In this document: piece after piece, positions 27,368-36,247 of the stretch
How positions within the stretch are numbered: position 1 is the stretch's first letter
How the letters are laid out: each line of letters starts with the position of its first letter
Assembly: GCA_964429695.1 (NCBI GenBank)
Contig: CAYSCS010000044.1
Span: forward strand, 18,271 to 82,270
Length of the DNA stretch: 64,000 nt
Direction: 5' to 3'
Source of the DNA: CAYSCS01 sp964429695
Lineage (GTDB): Bacteria; Acidobacteriota; Aminicenantia; Aminicenantales; Aminicenantaceae
Position numbers and translations under genes: made by a program
The notes under the pieces: generated by a model
The model's input: only the letters and a program-made list of their open reading frames with translations
What the model was told of the DNA's origin: nothing
Database searches by the model: none

Positions 27368-28447
27368 ATGAGAACACCGAGGATTGAGATCGACCTTTCC
27401 AAGATTGCTTCAAATGCCCGTTTCTTGAGTAACTTATATGGAGTAAAAGGGATAACAGTTACCGGCGTGACAAAAGGAGTTTGTGGAGACCCGAGAATTG
27501 CGGCCGTATTTCTCCAAAATGGAATTAAGAATTTGGGTGATTCAAGAATCGCTAACCTCAGAAGGCTTCGAGAAGCAGGTTTCAAAGAAACTTTTTTTCT
27601 TCTCCGTGCTCCTGCTTTGAGTGAAGTTGAGGAAGCCATAGAGGTAGCCGATGTGAGCCTGAATACAGAAATTGAGATAATTCGGAAAATTTCAAAGTTT
27701 GCCCTCAAGAGGAAAAAAAGACACAAAATTATCCTGATGGTCGAGCTCGGAGACCTGAGGGAAGGAATCTTGCCTCGAGAACTTGAAGAGGTGGTGGAGG
27801 AAGTCCTCCTCTTAGAGGGAGTTGAGCTTTCGGGTATCGGGACAAATCTATCCTGTTTTGGGGGAGTAAAGCCGGATAGGAGCAAAATGGAGGAGCTCTC
27901 TCAACTCGCACAGAGAATAGAAGAAAGATTTGAACTGAAACTTGAATATGTCTCAGGAGGAAACTCTGCTTGTTATTCATGGCTTATTTCCGCAGAGAAT
28001 GTGGGTAAAATTAATAACATACGCCTCGGAGATTCAATCCTTTTAGGGGGAAAAGACCTGGAAATAAGAGGAATTCCTGGATTGCACTATGATGCATTTG
28101 TTCTCTATGCAGAAGTGATAGAGTCTAAAGTTAAGCCCTCTGTTCCCTACGGAGAAATAGGGATCGATGCCTTCGGAAGCGTCCCCAAATTTGAAGACAG
28201 GGGAAATATCAGGAGGGTAATCCTAAACATAGGGCGTCAGGATGTGCTTGTTTCCCAGATAAGACCAAGAGGAAATATAGAGGTTCTTGGAGCCACAAGT
28301 GACCACATGCTCCTTGACGCCAGTAACACAGATCTCAGAGTTGGTGACGAAGTGAGTTTTGACATCGACTATGGGGCGATGCTTTTCGCCATGAGTTCAC
28401 CCTATGTCTTTAAAAAATATCTCAATGAAAATGAAAAGGGTGCATGA
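27368..28447 (+). CDS. Ornithine/alanine racemase-family PLP enzyme (Orr-like)
   Basis: A 359-residue fold-III PLP enzyme. The N-terminal alanine-racemase barrel has the PLP lysine in GVTKGVCGD (about 37), and the C-terminal part resembles the Orr group of ornithine racemases (SGGNSACYSW, NNIRLGDSILLG). It lies 18 bp after a UroD-type methyltransferase gene, an unusual partner. It may racemise an amino acid released by demethylation. D-ornithine is also a known alternative precursor for the PylC/PylD steps of Pyl synthesis, but a link is speculative. Confidence 0.75.
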   Translation: MRTPRIEIDLSKIASNARFLSNLYGVKGITVTGVTKGVCGDPRIAAVFLQNGIKNLGDSRIANLRRLREAGFKETFFLLRAPALSEVEEAIEVADVSLNTEIEIIRKISKFALKRKKRHKIILMVELGDLREGILPRELEEVVEEVLLLEGVELSGIGTNLSCFGGVKPDRSKMEELSQLAQRIEERFELKLEYVSGGNSACYSWLISAENVGKINNIRLGDSILLGGKDLEIRGIPGLHYDAFVLYAEVIESKVKPSVPYGEIGIDAFGSVPKFEDRGNIRRVILNIGRQDVLVSQIRPRGNIEVLGATSDHMLLDASNTDLRVGDEVSFDIDYGAMLFAMSSPYVFKKYLNENEKGA

Positions 28448-29050
28448 TTAAGGCGAAGAAGCTCTCTCAAGGAGTGCTCTTTCAATCGCTTTTCCAACTG
28501 CCCAGATTCCATCGAGTCGAAGGTGGATATTTGCAGTTTTATCAAAAAGGAATAAAACCCGAGCCGGAAATTCTTTATCTTCTAGCCAGAGCAAGATTCT
28601 GACAGGAAGGCGAGGAAACATAGGAAGTTCATAGGCAAGGTCGCCTCCTTTAACCTCTTTACCACCACAAGCCTTTGAGACACGGTGGAATTTCCGAGAT
28701 TCCCTTCCAAAGACACGCTCCAATTCACTTACCGGTAGGGAGTGAATCCCGCGAAAGAAAAGAGACCCTCCCAAAAAATCCTTTTCGCTAACCCAGCAGT
28801 TGGAGAGGGGAACAGGTTTTGCCCCAATGAGATAATTAATGGCTGAAAGCTGAAGATAAAATTCGCAAGGTCCTGATGATGGGTCATTTTCAGGGAAAAT
28901 GATTTTTTCTCCAGGGGAAATTAGATAAATTCTATTCAAAATAGGGAGGCGATAAGTCTTCTCCTTTTTTCCCAATGAGGCAAGGCTTCTCTGACAAACA
29001 TCAAAGGGATCCAGTTTTTCCAGAGCCTTCCAGAATTTATCATCAATCAT
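28448..29050 (-). CDS. DUF3786 family protein
   Basis: A 200-residue soluble protein that I match to DUF3786 by its typical start (DPFDVCQRS), the central SGPCEFYLQLSAINYLIG and PVRILLWLEDKEFPARVLF. The function is unknown; the family is common in anaerobes with corrinoid and CODH/ACS enzymes. It stands alone on the minus strand, directly abutting the stop codon of the racemase gene, and is divergent from the next small gene. Confidence 0.7.
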   Translation of the reverse strand: MIDDKFWKALEKLDPFDVCQRSLASLGKKEKTYRLPILNRIYLISPGEKIIFPENDPSSGPCEFYLQLSAINYLIGAKPVPLSNCWVSEKDFLGGSLFFRGIHSLPVSELERVFGRESRKFHRVSKACGGKEVKGGDLAYELPMFPRLPVRILLWLEDKEFPARVLFLFDKTANIHLRLDGIWAVGKAIERALLERASSP

Positions 29051-29202
29051 CTCTTCTGTTCCTCTGAGGCCTCAAATCAGGAGGATAGGGAGGTGGTTGA
29101 AAATTGGGGGATTCTTGACAAAGTGGGGAAGCTGTTTTATACACATTCTTCAGTATATCATATGCTTAATAAGAGGGTAAAAAGATTTGAAAGGAAATCA
29201 GG

Positions 29203-29398
29203 CATGAATGAAGGAACAAAAACAATTTTAGAGCGAATAAAAAAAGAATTAAAACCACCTACAGATGAAGAGCTGACGAGAGTAAAGGCAAAATGGCTCT
29301 TTGGCAGAAGGGCAGAAAAGATGATGAAGTATGCTCCTTGGAGCTTCGTTTTGATGAAACTTTTTTGGAAAAAAGGTGAGGAACCATGGGAAAGCTGA
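29203..29398 (+). CDS. Small hypothetical protein coupled to a corrinoid protein gene
   Basis: A 64-residue basic protein (MNEGTKTILERIKKELK at the start, WKKGEEPWES at the end). I chose the ATG at 29203 because an AAGGAAA element lies just upstream; the frame is open from 29093 with a GTG there and an ATG at 29164. The stop overlaps the start of the corrinoid gene by 13 bp. It has no transmembrane segment or known domain. It may be an accessory factor of the corrinoid protein. Confidence 0.5.
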
Positions 29399-30018
29399 GC
29401 GATGCCCTTTTCCATCTTGATAAGCAAAGAGTTCTCACTATTGTAGCTGAAGACCTTCAAAGAGGCAGAGATCCTCTGGAAATGATTGAGGAAGCGAGGG
29501 AGGGGTTAGAGCTAGTTGGGGCTGAATTCGAAAAGGGCAACCTTTTTCTTATGGAATTAATGAGGGCTGCTCAAATTTTTAAATCCGCTGCGGAGTTTAT
29601 AAACCCTAAAATAAGGGAACGCTATGAGAAAACAGGGGCAAAAGGGAAGGTTTTGATTGGAACAGTTGCTGGAGACGTTCATGATTTAGGGAAAGGGATC
29701 GTCTCAAGTCTTCTTGAATGTGCGGGTTATGAAGTGATCGATTTGGGTGTTGATGTTGCAGTCGATTTATTCTTAGAAAAGATAAGAGAACATAGACCAC
29801 AGGTGGTAGGCATGTCTGGTCTTTTGACCACTTCCATCCCGGTGATGAAAGGCACCGCAGAGGCCATCTCGAAGTCAGGGCTTAGAGAAGAAGTGAAGCT
29901 TATTGTTGGAGGAGGAATTGTAGGCGAGATTGATCCCCTTGAACTTGGAGTAGATTACTCAGCAAAGAGTGCTAGTGAGGGGGTAAGAATCATCGAAGGA
30001 TGGATCAAGAGGAAATGA
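29386..30018 (+). CDS. Methyltransferase cognate corrinoid protein (MtbC/MttC-like), second copy
   Basis: A 210-residue B12-binding protein. The helical cap is followed by the cobalamin domain with H99 in GDVHDLGK as axial ligand, then GLLTTSIPV and GGGIVGEID. It overlaps the small gene upstream and the UroD-type methyltransferase gene downstream (ATGA at 30015-30018). This suggests a functional methyl-carrier/methyltransferase pair made in equal amounts. Confidence 0.92.
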   Translation: MGKLSDALFHLDKQRVLTIVAEDLQRGRDPLEMIEEAREGLELVGAEFEKGNLFLMELMRAAQIFKSAAEFINPKIRERYEKTGAKGKVLIGTVAGDVHDLGKGIVSSLLECAGYEVIDLGVDVAVDLFLEKIREHRPQVVGMSGLLTTSIPVMKGTAEAISKSGLREEVKLIVGGGIVGEIDPLELGVDYSAKSASEGVRIIEGWIKRK

Positions 30019-31178
30019 AAACGAGAGAGAAGATATCAAGGTATGAAAGGCTTGAAGCCGCCTGGAACTTGGAGAAGGCAGATAGAGTTCCTGTCGCACC
30101 CATTCTGTGTTACATAATACCTTATCTTGGCAGGATTACAATTCGCGAGATGTTCTTTGAGCCCGAGAAATTGATTCAGGCAACCGTGGCCTGTTTGGAT
30201 ATCATCGGTGACAACATCGACCCGAACATAACCACTCTTGATCATCTTTCTCTTCTGGGGAAATCAGGCTGGGATCAAGCCACTCTTGATTGGAGAATAT
30301 GGGATGATTTTCCTCCACGAGGAAACATACCCAGTTTCTTCGAAAAGCCTGTGCTAGAAGATTATGATGATGTCATCGAAAAAGGTTTTTCGACTATCCT
30401 ATTCAACCGGAAGCTAAAACAGATTTTTTCGAGAAAATGGGATGATTTTCTTTTTTATGAATTTGAATTTCCTAAGGAATATGCTCAAGCCTGGAGTAAA
30501 TTTGTAGAGGAGTATGAAATTCCTCTTCTCATGGGAGGGAGAGCATGCCATCCCTTAGATCTTCTTCAGTATTACCGAGGAATAAACCTTCTCATAGAAG
30601 ATATTTTTGAAAGGCCTCAAAAAGTTCATGAAATGAGCGAGTTTCTGCTTGAATATGAGATCAAGAGAGCCATGGAGCAGGCTGTGCTCATGGGAGCGGG
30701 AAGGGTCCCGGGAGCAGAAGTCATCTTTTTTATCAACGGTGGGCCCCCAGGCATGTCCCCCAAGATTTTTGAGGAATTCTTTTGGCCATACGCCAAAAAA
30801 GCGATTGACACTTTTGTTAATTGCGGATTCAAGGTCTGGTGTCACTGGGATAATGACCTCACCCCTCATCTGCAAAAGATGAGAACGATTGGGGATGGAC
30901 TTCCGAGAGGAAAGATTGTGCTCGATTTTGAAAAAACAGAAATGAAGAAGGCAAAGGAGATTTTAGGAGACCGAGTTTGTCTCTATGGAAATGTGCCTTC
31001 CTCACTCCTTGTCTATGGAACTGTGGAGGAAGTGGAAGCTTATTCAAAAAAATTAATCCAAGAATGCGCAGAGGGAGGAGGCTATATCCTTGGAACCGAG
31101 TGTGAAGTTCCTTGGAATGCTAAGAGGGAGAACGTAAGAGCAATGATTAAGGCTGCTGAGAAATACGGTAAATACTGA
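30015..31178 (+). CDS. Uroporphyrinogen decarboxylase-family methyltransferase (MtaA/MtbA-like), second copy
   Basis: A 387-residue URO-D superfamily protein, closely similar along its whole length to the one at 26180-27349. I chose the ATG at 30015 because it overlaps the corrinoid gene's TGA; an in-frame ATG at 30000 is also possible. The motif that is normally His-x-Cys reads C-H277-W-D279, with C363 in TECEVPWN, so both copies share an H-x-D variant. It probably unloads the methyl group from the corrinoid protein encoded just before it. Confidence 0.8.
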   Translation: MKTREKISRYERLEAAWNLEKADRVPVAPILCYIIPYLGRITIREMFFEPEKLIQATVACLDIIGDNIDPNITTLDHLSLLGKSGWDQATLDWRIWDDFPPRGNIPSFFEKPVLEDYDDVIEKGFSTILFNRKLKQIFSRKWDDFLFYEFEFPKEYAQAWSKFVEEYEIPLLMGGRACHPLDLLQYYRGINLLIEDIFERPQKVHEMSEFLLEYEIKRAMEQAVLMGAGRVPGAEVIFFINGGPPGMSPKIFEEFFWPYAKKAIDTFVNCGFKVWCHWDNDLTPHLQKMRTIGDGLPRGKIVLDFEKTEMKKAKEILGDRVCLYGNVPSSLLVYGTVEEVEAYSKKLIQECAEGGGYILGTECEVPWNAKRENVRAMIKAAEKYGKY

Positions 31179-31588
31179 TAAAAGAGATGAATTTTGACCT
31201 CAAATTGAAACTTTTTCTAAAAAACTTAATTGAACTGATGTGGCCTCTCTTCCTCTTTTAGGAAACTACCCAAAGTTTGGTAAAGAAAATTAGCACAAAA
31301 TTTATGCTTTTTAAAATAAAAAAATATGGATAACCTCCCGATTAGTTGATAAAAAAAAGAATATCTGGGTGCGTAACTATAAGATTTCATTGGAATAAGA
31401 GGAGGATTCAGATTCAAAATATCAAAGCGAGTGTGAAGGGAGGATCTCCTAATAAGCGTTTTGAATTGGCCGAACTCTAACAATAACAAAAGGAAGAAGT
31501 TATTAGTCTTCTCTCCTTTATGAAATATCATATTTTCACCAATTAATTTGTTAATTTGGAGAAGAGCCAAAAATATTAAAACTAAGAA
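31179..31588. other. Gene-free convergent spacer
   Basis: About 410 AT-rich bp between the stop codons of the second UroD-type gene and the M14 peptidase gene. No terminator with a stem and T-run was recognised. On the minus strand the frame of the M14 gene stays open past its TAG for about 120 codons, but the composition is low-complexity and not protein-like. Confidence 0.5.
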
Positions 31589-34204
31589 CTATCCTCTCAT
31601 TGCTCCATAGAAAATAGAATTAAAGAGAAGTTTAAATGTTCCTACTGTCTGTCCTCTGTGCTGAACCCTGAAGCCGAGGAGAATGAATCGCCCCTTTCCT
31701 TCTGAAACCTCGACTGCAGCAGCCTTGTTTCTCAGATATTCTTCACCCACCATCCAGCCACTGAGGATGAGGTTTTCCTCAGGGTAGGTGGAGATAATTT
31801 TCGATTTTTCGCCAGCACCAGGAAAAACCTGAAAAGTTGGACTTTGAGCATAATATCCACTCACCTCCTGGGGCAATCCGTAGGCGACGGGATTATTGGT
31901 GTCGAGGAGAACCCTTAAGAGAAGTCCTGAGGCAAAAAATTCCTCTTTATTTAGGCTTTTTAGGATATTTCTGAGGGGTAACCTGAATTCTTCAAGCGCA
32001 AGGTCACAGGCTGAGCCTAACATGATTAGAGTTCCTCCTTCTTCTATGAAATCTTTAAGATTACGAAGGCCTTCACTCGAGATTCCCCCTGTATACTGAG
32101 GGGGCATGGTTCCCTTTGGATGGCCATTTAGAATCGAATCTTTATCCTGGTCTGCAAAAATAATGACATCGAATCGCTCAAAAAGCCTCCCTGCCCTTAT
32201 TTCAGAATCATGGAGGGTGGTGAAGGGAAATTCATGTTTCTCCAGAATGAGTGATGTCCAGCCTTCATCCATGTTTGCTACCCAGGGCCTGTAAAGGGCG
32301 AGCCTTGGTTTTTTTATCCTATGAGTCTTGAAAGAAGGGAGATGAGAGACTCTTTCCACTTGGATTTTGAGCTCCCGGGAAAGCTTCTCAATCTGTCCTA
32401 AAGAGACTTTATCTCCAGGAATGATCACTGCTCCTGGGGAAAAAACCATCCCTTCTAAAGCAAAAGATTCTGCCGCCCATAGAGGCTCAATCCCTTCTTT
32501 AAGAAGACGGTTTAAGGCGATGACTTCATTATTCGTCTCATAGGCTAGGATAAAGGAATGACTACCAGACCCCTTAATTTTTCCCTGCGGATAAACCACA
32601 TTTTTTATCCTTTTCATCTTCGCTTCTAAGGGATTGTTAAGTTGAACGGTTTTCACTCCCATCTGTAAGGGTAAGGTCCAGCCCAAGACATCGTAGGTTC
32701 GAAGGGGGGGTATATTCAATTTGAGAGGCTCGACTATTCCTTGCCAGAGGGAAGGATATTTTCTCAAATCAGGATAGACCTGGATCTCGAAGAGGGTCTT
32801 AAGCAGGCGACCGAAGGGTTGGCTCGTAGGTAAGATAAAGGTGCCTTTGGGATAGATTAGCCCATCAGCCTTGAACTCCTCTTCTGCTTGATACACTTCG
32901 AGGTCGAGCTCAATTAGCAACTCTAAGAGTTGACTCGTCACCACCGGGTCCTTCTGATTAAGAGGTATAATCCATCCATATGGAGGTTCTTTTTTAAAGC
33001 GCTCGATGGTCTCTTTTCCCATGGCGTATTTAGAGTAGAGGATTTCCTCACGTTGCTGAGCTGAAAGTTTGAGCACCGCTTTTGAAGCAGTTAAACAGTA
33101 TTCGACTGCATCTCTCAACCTCCACCAACCCCCCTTCCAGGGATTGGTGAAGAAGAGGGAAATAGTGAAGTCTCTGTATTCTTCGGGAAAGTCATCCATG
33201 GTGTAAAAATGGGGAGTTGCATATCGATAAAGGAAAGTTTCTGAAAATGTGGAGATGATGTTGTGAAAATCGCAAATCTGGGTGATGTAACCTGGGTACC
33301 AGGTATCAAAAAGAAATCTGGAGATGACTCCTTGTTTTCCCTCTGCTTCAAAAGCAAGGGCTATGGCTGTCCCGATGAAGTTCTGCCATCTCAAGAGCAA
33401 GGGATGAAGATTAGGATTCGTAGGTTCGCAATCCGGAGGAACAAAAATCAGAGAAGGGAAAGGGGAAGTCTGATGATGATTATAAAAGACATGGGGATAC
33501 CATTCATGATGGATTATGCGATTGATATTTTTTGTTTCAGGCACACTGAGCATGAAAGAATCACGGTTGTTGTCATGTCCAATATACTTTTGATAGAGCC
33601 AGGGTAGAGGACTAGCTTCATAAGGGGTTCCCAGATTTTGATGATACCATTCAGAAACCATGTCCATTCCGTCAGGGTTGGGGAAGGAAAGCATGACGAT
33701 TGCTTCTCTTAATATCCTCTCATTTTCTTCTGAGTCATCACTTACTAAGTCATATGCAAGCTGAATAAGATGCTGGGCAGGTGCAACTTCTGTAGCATGC
33801 AATCCTCCGTCTATCCAGACTATGATTTTGCCTTCCTTCGAAAGCTTTTTCGCCTCGCTTTCATCCACATCTCTAACAAGGGAAAGTCTTTTAGATAAAT
33901 TTTTATAATCTTCGAGTTTTGCCATGTTTTCTTCAGCTGAAATTATGGCAAGAACCATAGGCCTTCCAAAGGAAGAAAAACCGTATTCTATGAGTTTTAT
34001 TTTTCCTGAAGCTTCCTCTAACCTCTTCCAGTAATCGAGAGCTTGCTCGTAATTTAGGAGATGAAAATCTGCGCCTACTTTGAAGCCAAAAAATTCTTCA
34101 GGGCTAAGAATTTTATTGTTTTTACCGAAGAGGGGAGAAATAATCAAGAAAGGAATTAAATGGAGAAGCAAGATGGTCTTTCGTTTTAGATAAATTTCAT
34201 TCAT
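31589..34204 (-). CDS. Secreted M14-family zinc carboxypeptidase
   Basis: An 871-residue exported metallopeptidase. A signal peptide (about 1-27) precedes an M14 catalytic domain with the zinc pair H-x-x-E in GGLHATEVAPAQ (about 135-145), FPNPDG, and a later histidine in FYNHHQTSPFP. A long C-terminal region includes a glutamine-amidotransferase-like fold (GTLIMLGSACDLA). It is a clear paralogue of the protein at 57858-60518. The family cleaves C-terminal residues or cell-wall peptides. It ends in TAG; the paralogue ends at the matching position, so the amber is read here as a true stop. Confidence 0.88.
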   Translation of the reverse strand: MNEIYLKRKTILLLHLIPFLIISPLFGKNNKILSPEEFFGFKVGADFHLLNYEQALDYWKRLEEASGKIKLIEYGFSSFGRPMVLAIISAEENMAKLEDYKNLSKRLSLVRDVDESEAKKLSKEGKIIVWIDGGLHATEVAPAQHLIQLAYDLVSDDSEENERILREAIVMLSFPNPDGMDMVSEWYHQNLGTPYEASPLPWLYQKYIGHDNNRDSFMLSVPETKNINRIIHHEWYPHVFYNHHQTSPFPSLIFVPPDCEPTNPNLHPLLLRWQNFIGTAIALAFEAEGKQGVISRFLFDTWYPGYITQICDFHNIISTFSETFLYRYATPHFYTMDDFPEEYRDFTISLFFTNPWKGGWWRLRDAVEYCLTASKAVLKLSAQQREEILYSKYAMGKETIERFKKEPPYGWIIPLNQKDPVVTSQLLELLIELDLEVYQAEEEFKADGLIYPKGTFILPTSQPFGRLLKTLFEIQVYPDLRKYPSLWQGIVEPLKLNIPPLRTYDVLGWTLPLQMGVKTVQLNNPLEAKMKRIKNVVYPQGKIKGSGSHSFILAYETNNEVIALNRLLKEGIEPLWAAESFALEGMVFSPGAVIIPGDKVSLGQIEKLSRELKIQVERVSHLPSFKTHRIKKPRLALYRPWVANMDEGWTSLILEKHEFPFTTLHDSEIRAGRLFERFDVIIFADQDKDSILNGHPKGTMPPQYTGGISSEGLRNLKDFIEEGGTLIMLGSACDLALEEFRLPLRNILKSLNKEEFFASGLLLRVLLDTNNPVAYGLPQEVSGYYAQSPTFQVFPGAGEKSKIISTYPEENLILSGWMVGEEYLRNKAAAVEVSEGKGRFILLGFRVQHRGQTVGTFKLLFNSIFYGAMRG

Positions 34205-34406
34205 TCTTTACCCTCCTTAAATAAAAGATTTAAAAGATAACAATTCTTAGATATATCTTATGATATATCTTATTTGTAGATGAGGACTTTTTTTCCAACG
34301 TAAAGTTCTTTTCAAACCCGCCTTTCTGGAGTTTGAGCTCAAAGAGTGCTTCTTTGCTCCTACGGGGAATAAGGATAAATTTTTTTGTTTGAAAAGGATT
34401 AAGATT

Positions 34407-35798
34407 TTACATTCCAGCTTTTTTCCTAAAGCGATAGAGAGAGTTGATTTCAATCTCAAGCAATTCTTGAATATGAAACTTAGCCTCAATCCCTAATGCT
34501 GACTGAGGGCTGGGATTAACCAGGCCGAGATTTAAAGCCTCTCTTACTTCATTCATCACCAGCGGGTCTGAGAGTTCCTTCACTGAGAGATGGAGTTTTC
34601 TGGCCACATACTCTTTAGCCTCTTGTATCTTCATGCCCCGGGTCATCTGCATGCGGGCTACCAGATCTCCGGCAGTTCGCATTCCGCCCATGCCCGAAGC
34701 CACCCCATGAGTTGCGGCCATACCAAGAACATCTCCTACGCCCACCTACAATCCATCCAGGCGTGTAATCTCCACCACAGCCTTAGAACCTCTCGAAACA
34801 GCATCCACAGGGACAATGGCGGTTACGGGAAGGCCTCCCACGCCCATACCCATATTGGCATGGATGGGTATCTTTGCTCTCTCTACACACGGCTTCAGAA
34901 AAGTTATCACGCGTGCTATGTTCCAGGCACAGCTCTTGCTTGTGTTTGTGTTTATATCTGGGCCGAAGATCGTCACTCCTGCCTTCTCTGCCAGCTCTAC
35001 CTGCTCATGGGGATAGAGCCCTGCCAATCTTTTTCCTTGATAGCTCAGTTCTCCATGGAGTCCGAGGACAAACTCTCCTGCCATTCCCATTTCAATACAC
35101 ATCTTAGGATATTTCTTCTTCAAAATTTCCGCAGCCTTAAGAGCAGCCAGAAAATCGGGGTCTCCGGCAGAGCCAGTAGTGTCGAAGTCAATTCCATCCA
35201 CTCCAGATTCATAAAGTTCACTGGCGACATAGACCATGTCCTTGACAGCGTACTCAATAGCTTCTTCATATGATTGTCTTGCTTCTTTTATTTTTCCCTC
35301 AGGCATTAGTATTGCTGGGTTGGGAAGTGGACCTTCAGGCTGAAAATAAAGGCTGAGGTTGGGCATTGCTCCGTAAAGGACAGGGACTGTTGTCACGAGG
35401 AGAGATTGCTCCAGAACCGATTTTTCATAAGCAACGATGGGCTTGACAGCCTTCCAGCTATAGTCGTTGTGACCGAGTTCAACGGTATCGGCTCCGAGAA
35501 GCCTTTCAAAAAGCTGCAAGGATTGCATCCTCTCGATGGGAAGAAGGGCACGTTGAATTTCTCCACAAGTTGCATCATAAGTGAAGACTACTTCCTTTCC
35601 AGTTTCTACTCCAATCGAACGGAGGGAAGAAGAATAGATCTCAAAAAGATGGTCGAGCTCATCCTGAGTGAGGGGTGCGACCTTTGCTCTTTGGGAAGCA
35701 TCCAGAGTACCTTCTTCTAAGTCTCTTTTCAACTCACTTTCTGAAATCTCTACAAGGGAACCATCTCCCATCCTGATGGGGATTTTTAGAACGCTCAT
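34407..35798 (-). CDS. mtbB: Dimethylamine:corrinoid methyltransferase with pyrrolysine at residue 351
   Basis: Two adjacent frames joined by one in-frame TAG make a 463-residue MtbB, close to the 467 of Methanosarcina. Before the amber the protein reads VEITRLDGL, after it VGVGDVLGMAATHG, and then ASGMGGMRTAGDLVARM and EAKEYVARKL, all family hallmarks. The amber thus encodes pyrrolysine, the catalytic residue that binds the amine for transfer of its methyl group to a corrinoid protein. I chose the start at 35798 for its AAGGAGG site and its match to the MtbB N-terminus. The gene is last in the Pyl cassette, after pylSn. Confidence 0.95.
34746..34748 (-). other. UAG codon recoded as pyrrolysine in mtbB
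   Basis: The codons CTG GAT GGA TTG TAG GTG GGC place the amber exactly where MtbB proteins carry pyrrolysine, with conserved sequence on both sides. A complete set of pyl genes and tRNA-Pyl lies immediately upstream. Confidence 0.95.
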
Positions 35799-35881
35799 GC
35801 TCACCTCCTTTCTTTTTGATTTTACTCTTTTTAGCAAGCATTATTTTAAAGCCATAGGGCTTATAAATTTGTCACTTACTT

Positions 35882-36208
35882 TCATTCTTTTCTCAGGAGT
35901 GAGCCTCGATGACGGTCGAAAAAAGTGAGCGAATATTTTTTTATTTTCCATTCAGGCACGTTACACTCACGGCATGCTTCCCGATACCATTTATTCCTCA
36001 GCCAGCGGGCAGCTCTGCTCCTTCTTGAAGGTCGTATCATGAATTTTTTATTGCAATGGGTTGTTACATAACCATAAATGCTTTTCATTTCAAAGTACTT
36101 TACACCATGAAGTATTCCTCGTCTTGATGGCCAGAGCTTAATTTTTTCGATGAGCCTGAAGAAATCGACATGTTTCCTCAAATATTTTCTCTCTATTTTT
36201 TTCGACAT
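35882..36208 (-). CDS. pylSn: Pyrrolysyl-tRNA synthetase N-terminal tRNA-binding protein
   Basis: A 108-residue stand-alone PylSn, equal to the N-terminal domain that is fused to the catalytic domain in Methanosarcina. Matching features are LWPSRRGILHGVKYFE (26-41), the basic SRRSRAARWLRNKWYR segment (61-76) and the C79-x-x-C82 zinc pair with H34. It clamps the small variable loop and T-arm of tRNA-Pyl. A GGAGGTG site lies 6 nt before the ATG. The catalytic half is the separate gene at 40185-41018, the bacterial arrangement. Confidence 0.93.
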   Translation of the reverse strand: MSKKIERKYLRKHVDFFRLIEKIKLWPSRRGILHGVKYFEMKSIYGYVTTHCNKKFMIRPSRRSRAARWLRNKWYREACRECNVPEWKIKKYSLTFFDRHRGSLLRKE

Positions 36209-36247
36209 TATTTTCTCACCTCCACTTTGCCTCAGGCTCTAAAAAAG

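Noticed and set aside
27181..27885. 234-codon minus strand frame opposite the racemase gene
   Set aside because: Serine-rich shadow frame without a ribosome-binding site; the racemase on + is well supported.
31226..31570. 114-codon open frame in line with the M14 gene after its TAG, a possible Pyl read-through extension
   Set aside because: The paralogue at 57858-60518 ends at the matching position, and the extension is low-complexity (F, L, K and I rich) with no domain. It looks like AT-rich spacer that happens to lack stops.
34252..34275. GATATATC palindromes repeated after the M14 start region as an operator
   Set aside because: They lie in a very AT-rich spacer, where such palindromes arise by chance; nothing else supports a binding site.
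34600..34745. A PYLIS-type recoding stem-loop after the mtbB amber
   Set aside because: I could not see a clear strong hairpin just after the codon, and such elements are not required for Pyl insertion in known systems.
34590..35273. 227-codon + strand frame opposite mtbB
   Set aside because: It is antisense to the strongly conserved MtbB sequence and shows no protein family features.
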